Shown here: piece after piece, positions 24,601 through 36,600 of the stretch
Numbering within the stretch: position 1 is the stretch's first letter
How the letters are laid out: every line of letters begins with the position of its first letter
Source: Saturnia japonica
Lineage: Eukaryota; Arthropoda; Insecta; Lepidoptera; Saturniidae
DNA: 64,000 nt
Assembly (NCBI GenBank): GCA_033032175.1
Contig: CM065320.1
Coordinates: 4,216,001-4,280,000, forward strand
Direction of reading: 5' to 3'
Notes under the pieces: generated by a model
The model's database searches: none
Told to the model about the DNA's origin: nothing
The model's input: the letters and a program-made list of their open reading frames with translations, nothing else
Translations under genes and position numbers: made by a program

Positions 24601-27600
24601 CATTGGTGGTTTAATTGCCAGGTTAAACACAGACTTGACAATGTAGGGAAACACCATGAGGAAAGTCTTCATTATATAGCGATAATAGCGATCATGGATT
24701 CTCCTGAAAACCGTTGCGCGACTAATGGTAAGCACTGATAAGATCGGGCACAAAAGATAATTGCAAAGTGGAAACACGAGTTGCCACTTAGGTATCCGCT
24801 TAGTATGTAATTTATGGATCTTTAAAAACCAAAATTAGGCAATAAACAATAGGAGTACGTTACTACGTGAGCTTATAGTAATTCTTTTCTAAATGCCTAA
24901 CATTTTGAATATAATATATTGTTATTTTTTACTTAATTTTTTTTTCGTTGCAGAGGATGTTTCCTATTACATTCAAAATAACCTCATTTTAGAAAGATTA
25001 ACTACACAAATAAATAAAATTGAGGTGGGTTTTTGTTATGTAAATTAACAGCTTTTTACTAAATGCATGCATAGGTTGTTCCGAAAATTGTATAATAAGT
25101 TGTCAGAATAAATACAACCTTATTTTTCTTGAAACTATTTTGAATTGATAGCTAATTTCCATAGATGTACCTATTAATTTCAGTATAAATCTCTTTGGTG
25201 AAAATCATTGGCCACCTATGTGTACATAGTTATTTAAAAAAATATTTTTAAAGATTATACATAACTATATTATTTTTTACCACAATGGATGTCGAGTTTT
25301 TGGCGGGATCTTGAAGGAACATGTTGTAGTTTTTATTTATAATTCATTAACTTAGTTTTTTTGACCCTATATTATGTAATATTGGTGGAATTTTGCGTGA
25401 TATAGTTTGGTTGTTGTGCATAAGTGAAATGGATTATAAATATAAAGTGTAAAATATGCATTTTGAGATGTCACAAAAACTCCCTAGATAATTCTGACAA
25501 GGGATCAAACATCTTGGCAGAAGACCCCACTTTGAGGTACATTGAAAGATTTTACAAAGGTATAAAGACATTGACACTGGTAGGTGCTTTTTGCGGCGCC
25601 AAAACAATAAAAAGAAGAACAGTGGAAATCACGCGAGAAGCTTTTCGTGCTATGATTTGTTATGATTATAACCGAGTGTTAACATTAAGGAAAATCGCGA
25701 AAATTTACAAGCTCCAAACCCCAAATAAACAAACATCATTCTCACTTAGGTTGCTGGACCGCGCACATATCTTCTATACCACTTAACCCTGATTACGCCC
25801 ACAAGATTTGTTATTTCGTAATGAAGATATCAAGGAAAATCCTGTAGTGTCCGATAGTCTATTCTGATTTCTCTCTTTGACAAATATTTTTTACAGGCTT
25901 TTCTTTAACTTTTTTTGTTATAAATCTTGCAACTGAATTTTTAAACAGTTACCCCCAATTACTGGGGAATGCAATCGCGCAAGATAATTTCAATCCAGGT
26001 ATTTGCGGGACTGAACCGTCTTCGTCCCGCTGGATCCAGGTATTTGCGGAATCCAGCAAAGTGGACTTAGACCTCTGACATCAACCGTAATTAAGACCTG
26101 ATAAACCTCCTTTTCATAATTTTAATTTTAACCCAAATTAAACAAGCTTTTTTGTATATTTAAAATGGTTTCTTAATAGTTTTAGACATAAAGATAAAGA
26201 CATAAGTTGAAATAATCACATCAACATTACTAAATAACATAAATTGAAATAAATACGTACACACCACAAACATGTAAACCTTAAATTCTCGTAAATTTCA
26301 TACGAAAATTAAACATTATTTTTGAAATAACGGTTCCTGATATTGCACACAAGGTAGCCAGCGGCTGAAAAAGCTCGCTCAGCGTCTAATCTGGTTGGTA
26401 CAATAGTCAATAGTGAATTATAGATGATTATATGTATGTACGCGCGCAGAGTAACACGTGTGATCCTCGCTTCTCTGCAATCCCGCCACTCCAGCTGGAT
26501 CCCGCAAATTTTCAACCGAGATTAGCCCCGCAAAATGTAATGTGGGACCCCGGTATTTCGGGATCCTGGTATCCCGGGATTGCATTCCTACACCCAGCCG
26601 ATTGAGCTGAAATTTTGCATACACGTTTAGTTTGGATGACTATGCATGGTTAGCTAAGTGACGTCATTCTAAATCGAATATGGAGTACTCCCAAAGACGG
26701 CGGACCCGGAATTTTTATGCACTCCCATGATATGGATATCAAATAAAAAGGTTCACTGAAATGAATATGAAAATGAAAGAAGTACAAAGGCAATACTGAA
26801 TAATTAGTAGTAAAAACACTAATTCCATTTATCATATTCATTAATATATGTGTCATTTAGCATGTGTGTTGTATTGCATGGTTGTTTTATTGCCACAGTC
26901 ATTCCGGCGCAGATGCTGCGGATGGTGCATAACAACATCGCGCTCTGTAGACAAGCATATAGAAGTAGACAATGGTGATATTTTGAAACATGTGCGTATA
27001 CATCATGTAGTGAGGTGGTGGGCACAGTACTATAAATGCGGACCCCATTAAAATGTTAACCCTACATATATCGGTTTACAGTCAATTTAGCTCAACCTCC
27101 TTCTCAGACGTTTAAATTGCGTTCATATTATGTACTTTATTTGCAAAGCTAGCTACGCTATATTTTACCCGAGCCCTATGTTAATGTACGTATTGCTTGT
27201 TTACTTTTAATTAAGAAACATTAAACACGATTGAAACTTTCAAAATTATTTATGTACCAATATAAAATGAAAACTAGTTTATGTGTAAATGTTATATTTT
27301 CTTTGCCGACAGTCGCTGCAGGCTAAGTTATCCTTCAGTTCGAAAGAAATAGTAGCGTTGAGTTGTTCGTGGTGTAAAGATGCTTACCACAATAAGGAAA
27401 GTTGCTTCAATCTACAGCGGATAGGAGAAGAATGCTCATTAGGTAAGTTCGTATCGCCGGCTTAAGTTTTAATTAGGACGTTAACTACTCGTAAGTGCCT
27501 ACTAAGGTTATATACCGTTTTCCCAGGTTTACAATCCAATATAATAGTTCCACCGTCGTGGATCGTTAAATTGCCGAAACGTGGTAGCTTTAAGTCGTCG

Positions 27601-30600
27601 TTAAGAAAATCTCCTAAGAAAAAAAGTGCCTCTAAAAAGAAAGGAAAAGACTCTAAAAATGAACAGAGAGCATTTGTTATAAAGCCGATCCCTACAGCGA
27701 ACGTTAAGCCAGTACTGGTTTTCATAAATCCGAAAAGTGGCGGGAACCAAGGGGCTAAGTTGCTGCAAAAATTCCAGTGGTTGTTGAATCCTCGACAAGT
27801 TTTTGATCTCACGCAAGGCGGTCCGGGCCCTGGGTATGTCATTATACTTTTAATTATATATTAAACTTAACAAATAACCAGTTAGATATAAAAACACTGT
27901 AACTTTGTAGTCCGTATTATATAATACGTTTATAAATACGTAAATATACGTAACTACGTATATGTATTGCAATACATATATAATTTATAGCTGTGGTTCT
28001 AATAACTACTGTTACTTCCGTTACATATTGGAAAAAGGGGTCTTTTAAAAATTTCTCTGTTTTAACACCCCCGTCCGTTGTTTAAAGGACACTGAACACA
28101 AATTTTTATTTATTTTAAACTAATTATGAAATTTCATATCTCTTGTAGAAGAACAATAAAACTGTCCTTCAAACTTTCAACTATTTTGAGCTCCTAAGGG
28201 TGGATTTTCGTTTTTTTTTTTAAATGAAAACCAAGCACCGATTTTCACGTACCGGCCTCACAATTTTTCATACGCACATTTTGTAAGATCTATTTCTATA
28301 CATATTATATGCGAGAACAGTTGAAATAACAAATTTGTATTTAGTTAAAAAAAATGCAAATGGTGTCTTAAGTACTCGTAAAATAACGACTTGCAAAATA
28401 AAAACATTCCTTTTTAAATCCAATAAATTTCAAGCCACCGCACACTGCGCTGATTAAATTTTCCAGATTGAGAACACACTATAATTTTGTGAGTATTTTA
28501 CCTCTACAATGGAAAATTCTCTAGAACTCACGAACTAATAGAAACTGGAGGACCTTACAAAAACCTTTCACAATCTGTTAACCGATTTTGTTCAAGAAAG
28601 ACCCACTTCAGACATTTTATTTTGGACATATTACTGTTTTCTCGATTGTGTAGTATGTGTGAGTATTTATAGATAAAGTTTTTTTAAACGATCGTCAAAT
28701 GTAAATAAAATAAATGAAAGGTATCTTTATACGGCATATAAGAGTATTACAAAGTTCTTGTTTCTTTACATACGTAAATACATACGAGAAGCCATACATA
28801 TACAAATATTAATACTAGAGCGTAGTAGTTTTACAAGTTGTTCTTAGCTATCAAAATTTCAATTTAGTTAACATTTTGAAATGTTTGCTTTAAATTTTCG
28901 GGCTTATTGTAGACACAGACAATTGTAATGAAAGCCTGAATTGTTAATAGGTAAATAGAAAGTTATTGTTTCTTTCAATGCTTGCACATAATAACTCCAG
29001 AATAACATTAGTTCTAAAAGCCAGCTGACTAAATAGGAGTAACGTTTGTTCTTTACAAGCTAGTTTAGGAGTGAATTGATTTTCATATATGAACCCCAGT
29101 ATAGAAATTTTATGAGGAGTAAAATTTATAAAAACGTTAACTCAAAAGCGTTATGTTTTCTGTCAAAAGGTTGTTACTCCTTAGTAAATATCAGGTTTAT
29201 GCTCCATCTAGTAATTAATGCAAGAATTATTTTACTCTTTTACTTCAAATATACGTACAGTAATGTTTATTCTTTATTAAATTTGATGAAAGATGGCGCG
29301 ATATCTATTATTATCATTTGACAATCGTACTTAAGGAGTAAACTGCAGTCGTGCGTCTGAGATTTTTTTTTATTTAATCATTATTTGGATTTACCGAGAT
29401 AGTTGTTTTTTTGCAAGAAGCATAGTGAAGTTCAATCGCCCAGATAATAATAATTATGTAAGAATAAAAAATATATTTTGTGTCGATGGTGGGAAGGCTA
29501 ATTGACAATCTTGCATTATGACAAAAATTATGTAAAAGTTTCGATGTGTAATAATAGATCGTTGTAATTGGTGGCCCGCATTCTTTGTAACTTTTATTTT
29601 TTATTGGCATTGGTAGTAAACTCTACTATTGAATAGTACTATAGTAGTACAATTAATTGTTAAATATATGTCTGGTTATATTAAAAGATAGATGGATTAA
29701 AGCTAACAATTTAGTAACATTAGAAATGTTATTGCAGACTGGAGTTATTTCGAAAAGTGCCCAATCTGCGTGTTCTGGCTTGTGGTGGCGACGGCACGGT
29801 TGGGTGGGTGTTGAGCGTCCTCGATCGGATTGGGTCCAGGCCTGCGGTCGGGGTGCTACCACTCGGTACCGGCAATGACCTCGCAAGAGCACTTGGATGG
29901 GGAGGGGTTGGTACAAAATGTCTACTCTAAAAATTATTGTAACTCCAAAGGCAATATTGTACAGGATTACTGGAAAAACTATTTATATTTTTAATAAAAT
30001 CATAATAAACCATAAGAAGAAAAACAGACATTATTAGACCGTATTGTATTCAAAAATAATGATATGGAATTTGATTTAATTAATTGCGTAATATCTACGA
30101 GTATATTATAATTACTTTAAACATATGCAAATAAGAGTAAAAATTGTGAGGAACAAAACTGAGAAATAATAATTTCTGACAAATACCATAAATTGCTTTT
30201 TAGTTCTATTGTTCATTCATTCAGTAAAAATTCTTAAAAATGTGAATGCCATTCCTAAATAAATATTCATTGTAGAGAACAAGTTTCAAGGCTTACGGGC
30301 CAGTTTTTGAGATTCTAATGAAACGAATACAATAAAAGTTATATTCGTATTTTTTTCGAGATACCTAGAGTAAAATTTATTTTTGGCGTCGATATACTAT
30401 ATATTTTGTCTTTTAATATTATAACGCTAGCTTTTGGTTGATTACGATTAATAAATATACCATAATTTTAATGAAATTTACAACTTTCATTGTTCTAAAT
30501 ACATATATTCCTTTCGAATTGGATCTGTAGTACCTAATCACGTGAGTTATATTCTGTAATAATGTTTTAAATCTATAATTTTTCTTTATCCAGTCAATTA

Positions 30601-33600
30601 AGTATTTAACAAATGTAGTTAACGGATATAGTAAAGGTTACAGGTTTATATAGGTAGAATACGGTATATTTACATAACTATCCCATGTATCACTATGGGG
30701 ACATCCCCAGAAAGATAAAGCGGTTTAATGTTCTTAGTAACGTGTGCATGAATTCTTTTCGTTTATTACACGGCCAGAGGCAAAACTTGAGAACAGATAG
30801 GTTAATGTTCAGTCGCTATATGGATTCTTTGGCACAAATATAATAGGAGAATGAAATTTCTGTTCCACAAAACGAATGAATATTTAGGTCTTTTAAATTT
30901 GTTGTTATTCGTTTTTTTTTTCTTTCAATTAGCTTCACATTCACTTTGTAAAAAGAGAGATACGTCGAAAATTCTAATAGTTTTTGAATACGAGTTCCGA
31001 AGTGGCACTAATTACTGCACGATAACGCAATTGTTCATACTACACAAGAAGCCGTTAGAACTCAACAAACATAATCCTTTTGTTCTCTCCGGACCTGAAT
31101 CCAACCGACTATTATTTTTTCCGTAATTTAGATAATTTCCTACAAGCGAAAAAACGTAGTTCTCTAAAATCAGTAAAACACGCCTAAGTATGTGAATTTT
31201 GTTGAGTCCCGTACCCCAAAGTTCTATCGTAAAGGCATTAAGAATCTTCCTTTATGACGGCAGAAATGTGTAAATAGTTTGCCTTAATAAAATTTTGTTT
31301 TAGACCAAAACGTATTCTTTTTTCTACACAAAACAGCTATTTCATTCTATAATATATTGAGACAGTGTCTTCGATTATATTAGCAAAAAAAAAAGAAATT
31401 ACTATTTATTATACATTATACAAGGTAAAAACAAAATATTTTATGAAAACTATTCTACTGATCCGCCATTGCGGTTTAATTGAGGAGAGGTGTTCTCCTT
31501 AATTCGAGATGAAATCCAAGCAAGTTCAAAGAGATCTTCCATTTAAAAAATACTCCCTTAAAATCCGTCCGACCCTTCTTACATCCGATTTCAGTACCTT
31601 CTAAACACATTTATTTGGTAGTGTATTTAATATTCAAAGCCATATTTAATAAAATATAGCTTTACTCAGAATATATTCTATCCGTGAATAAATCTGGGAC
31701 TAGAACCCAATAATATTATATTAAACAAATGTACGTGAAGTCGAGAACTATTTAAGTTCTTTCTTTGTTCAATTTCTTCATTGGTTATACATGTTCAAGA
31801 AAAATATAGATTTTCCAATTATTATTACAATTCTCTGAACTGTTTTACATTTATAAATTTAAATGAACCACTCACTAACAATTGTTAACAGTTAATGTAG
31901 GTAAGCAATATTAACAGTATATTAGTTCTATACTTTGTTTTACATTGAGAAACACTCGTGATTTTTTTATCGTTATAGGTTTTTAGCTTTATGGTTACAA
32001 TTTTACATGATGTTAAGTGACGATGTGGGCCAAGATGTTCATATGCTAGACCTAGTGGGAAGACTGGCTCTCAAGTGCAGTTGCCGGAACTCCCGTACAC
32101 AGGTATTTGGCGTCAGATATACAACTTGAGGGTGGTAGCTAGCCAGAGGGGCATTAGAAAAAGTCCTACCACGATATGCTTCACGATGTTTAATATAATA
32201 TGATTTGAACTTTTGATTTGATTGATAAAATATATAGTCCACATTTAAAAATACTATAAAACATAACACATATCTGCCTCGACTAATTTTATTGTAAATA
32301 CTATATGAATTTATATTGTTAGTAGCAAGCATAATATGGCAATGTTCGCTATTAAATTTCAATAAGGATGCACGAAACACGAAGTGAAAATTTACATATC
32401 ATATAGGCAATATCGTTGCTTATATCCTCATAAAATTTGTTATCATAACATTTATATTATGATTTTGATATACGGATAAAAATATATAATATGTGTTTAT
32501 TCGTAGCCGCGGAACGAAGAGCCAATAAAGCAAGCACTTAACACTTTAACAGTAAACTAAAAAAAATGTTCGTCAGCTCTATTGGCGTAAAAGCATGTTT
32601 ATAAAAGTTGGTAATAAAATTCCTTTGTCTTTTATCTGTCGTGCAAGCTACGTTCTGCGTTACTTTTAATGTCTTTGATGTGTGGCAGTAAATTTGCCAT
32701 CTGTAATTCAAATTCAGTCTTTAAACTATAAAAAACATTATGGGTTAAATCAGATCAATACTAAGAACAGATTATTATTTAAACAATGTGAATGTATTTG
32801 TATTTTATTGCCATACATTTCTTTAAATAGCATCGCTTTGTGGACAAATTGTGCACACTTTAGGCTACTTTCCCCAAATTTTTGTAAAAAAAATTACTGC
32901 ATATAATAATTAAAAAAACACACAATTTATAAAAGCCATAAACTAAGTACCTAAAAGTGACTTCCTCACATAAACATACATATATTATGTTAATGTTTTT
33001 CTTTCCTTATTGTAGGTACATGTTAGTCCACAGTATCGATTGCGGCGCAGCGTACTGCAGAGTTTCTCTTTCTTATTAGAGTTTTACATATTGTACATAA
33101 GTCCACGACGACCAAATCACGGTTCTTACTAGCTATCTTCATGCTGTAATTTAGGATTGCTAGCTAAGTCGTTCCCGTCACCTACATGACAAATTTATAA
33201 ATTGTGTTGTCCGAATCATCGGTATAGTTCTCATAGGTGGGCATTATGTCGGGAACATGATATGCCACAACAGCGTGCGAGTTACTGTTACTCGCAGAGC
33301 TGCAGTTTTAATGGCTTGGTATTCACGGAATAACCTTCGAACTCAGACAATTGAAACGTTTTAAGATAATTTCTGGCCGATTTCGAAACGACGCCACGCG
33401 GGTTAGCGAATTACCGTGATAATTTTTCCACCATTGTATCCAGTTACGCACGAGTGCTTTTACACCTTGAAAAGCGGACTTTATCTACATTGTAACCCAA
33501 ACAATTTATACATAAACATAGATCTTTTGTAAAAAAAAATGGGTCTTATGGTAGAATCCTTAAAATCTAGGTAACTTCTAATTCTGTATTGGAACTAAAA

Positions 33601-36600
33601 CAATTAAAAATAGGAATATTAGATGAATAAAGGAAACACAAAATACAAGCTGTAAATATAGATATAAAAACAACGCAACAAACCAAACGTGTGTAACAAT
33701 TTCATAAACGCAATTATTAATATATCACACTAGTAACTATGATGAATTATAAAAATAAGGATAGACAATAAGTATACTAAAAATTGTATAAGTAGGTAAT
33801 AAAAACCTACGGAAAGAATATTACTATAGATTATCATATTAAATAGAAGCCCTAAATACAAGTAACAAACATTTATAACATCACACAGTTAGGGAAGATA
33901 TAAGTACACACCTACTCATAAAACACATACCCCTCAGACGACTCTTACGCATAGTACACATGAACATGAAACAAGAAAAACCACAACACGAAGAAATACA
34001 CAGATACTCTACACAGAAACACAACGTCCCTGCAGAATATACAGGAGGAAGTCGGCTGCAGTCTGGAAGGTCTATATTATATATAGACTGAAGAGCTAAA
34101 AAAAAAAATTATTAGTAAAACTTAACTACATAAAGACCAACTCATATATCAGTATTACCAAACATAGAACAAAAGGGAAAATATCGATATATTTCAAATT
34201 AAATATCATTACTATAGTACGTAAAGAAGTATGTAATTAAGATTAGAATAATATTTTTGTCTTTCATGTAACTACTCTTAGTATAAATTATGTCATGTTA
34301 CCATCGATAAAAAAAACATAACATTAAATAAAACACTACAAAAACAATGTGCAATAAGTATTGTAGATAACTATCACAAAGTCCCAACACATAGTGAATA
34401 GAAAGATATAATACAATCAAGACATTCCTGAATACGTTGCCACTCAAAACACCAAAACAAGGGCTCTGTAAGAACAAAAAGGGGATTACTGGAAGGTGCT
34501 CAAGAAAGGCCCAATGGTCAACGCTTAGACGCCATCTCAAAAAAATTAAAATAAATCTATTGGTTTGGACCCACATAATACTAATTTCTATAGAATACAA
34601 TTTTCAGAAGTGACATCGTTTCACTCTTTTATAGTTTAAACGGTAATGAAAAATATACAGTAATCTTAATATATAAAAAGGAAAAAAATTCGATTTTTAC
34701 TTAAAACGTCTCAATTACAGCTAAAGTCCAGTTTATAAACGAATAGAGCTATTAGTATAATTAGCTCAAAACACCTACTATAAAATAATTTGACATCGTA
34801 AAATTCAACGGAAAAGTAGATAGCTTTGATAATACATGAAGATACAGGATTTAAACATGGAAATAGCACGATTACCTGCCTGGGGCCTGGACGTATAACA
34901 ACACGGCTGTAACGAACTCATAAACAAATTTTATCGTTTCGCTCGTCAACGTTTTATTCTCCAAAACGACAAACAAGCTGCGAACTGAGCAACGGATTTG
35001 CCTAATGCCATATCATTGTTTCTCGTTAATCACAAATGGATCAAATGTTTCGCTTTTGTAGTTATTCCTACATATATAGCTTTACCCATATAATTCACAG
35101 TAATATTTTATCAAGAGTGCTAATTTTGTGAGTTTGTATTTTATATTTGGAGGGTAATCTCTGAAATCACCAGCCAGATTTGAAAAATTCTTTCTGAATT
35201 AGTTAGCCCGTTTCTTAAGGGAGGGTATATGCTCTATAGCTCTCTAACAAAGGAGTGGAGCACTAATAAAGAACGTCAAGCAATCTAGCAAGTTGTAAGC
35301 AAGTACGGGAAGGAGAACAACGAGAGGCAACACCGAATGCGTTGGCGGCAGCGCGGCGTGGAAGAGTTAGTTGAGTTTTGAAACGGGTGAAATGGTGGAG
35401 CACGGCTAGTGTTTATGTATACGTAATATGAGTACAAAATAGGATGAGAAAGGCTGAGAAGAGGCTTGTCGCTAAGAGTGGGCTGATAATGACGATGAAA
35501 GAGATTTGCTATAGTCTCAATGACGTAATACGTTAATCTACACCAATTAAAACTTAATCTAGTGTATAAAGAACTATAGAAAATTTTTCCGTTGTGTTTC
35601 ACTGTACAATATACTACTACTAAGTATTCTATATTTTTACAGTAGCAAGCGACACGGTTACTTACATAATCCAACACTTAACCTAATCTAAGCTGAATGT
35701 CCGTTTATGGTGTTATTTTTACAGAAAATTTGATAAACATAAAAAAATATCTGAAATAAATTATCTTGGATGGCAATAAAAATATTGCGTTGAACAAACT
35801 TTGACCTAACGAGCGTTAGGATTTGCGTTTATTATGATTTATAACAGAGGGAAACTTTTACGATACATAATATTTTTAAAAGTATTAATAAATTTCCTCT
35901 GTGAATCAGCTAGTTGGTAATTAATAATATTTAGATCTGTTACGTACAATTACGCATATTATGTGTTTTTAAAATGCATGTAGTTTATCATAATTTTTTT
36001 TTTTTTCTATTATATATCTAGTTGCTCTAAATCAAACGTTGAAAATATGTTTTCCTAAATAATCATATTACAAGTTCAGTAACTCTTAAGCAACCCGATA
36101 AAATAATATTATTAAACTTATGTAATATGTTTTATAGAAAATACTAGCTTATGCCCTCACCAAAGATTCATCGTAATCGGATGAATGGTTTAGGAGAACA
36201 CATAGGGGCAAAACCAACAAAAAAACATATATAGATACATATACAGAAGTAACATTGAAATGAGTCAGTAGAGGAAACTCTGAACTAGAAGAGATATAGA
36301 AATAAGTTCTAAAAAACCATGACATCGATTTTAAAGATAAGAAAAATATGTATACAAAGTTTTAAAAATATGATTATGTTAGATATTTCAGTTAGAAAGT
36401 AATAAGATGGTACATAACAATGACACCAGAAAAAGCCGCGGAAAAATCACTAGTTTTTTTAAAATGTATGTAGGTATACAGATTATACATCTATTCTGAC
36501 TCATCACTCACAGCCGAAACCATTGAAGATGTGTGGCAAAGAGGCTCGATAAGATAGGGTTTTTGAAAAGTAATCCCTAAAGAGTGAAGAGGGTTTAAAA

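Larger units (their letters stand above)
14484..27312 (+). other. rdgA: Intron 2 (12.8 kb) filled with mobile elements
   Basis: Longest intron of the visible gene. Elements I can place are listed separately at 15640-15860, 16255-16375, 18285-18375, 20455-20800, 21307-21893, 22527-23110, 23728-24045, 25280-25625, 25722-25876 and 25962-26597. Between them (notably 16400-18280, 18400-20450 and 24050-25270) I see only AT-rich DNA and short simple repeats. The small open frame at 20987-21199 has no recognisable domain. Alternative first exons could lie here but none could be shown. Confidence 0.5.

Noticed and set aside
27571..27864. A separate small gene starting at ATG 27571
   Set aside because: It is the middle of exon 4 plus read-through into intron 4; upstream codons are equally conserved and splice in.
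35285..35677. 130-codon minus-strand open frame in intron 5
   Set aside because: No start context, domain, splice partner or codon signature; long open frames by chance occur at this scale.
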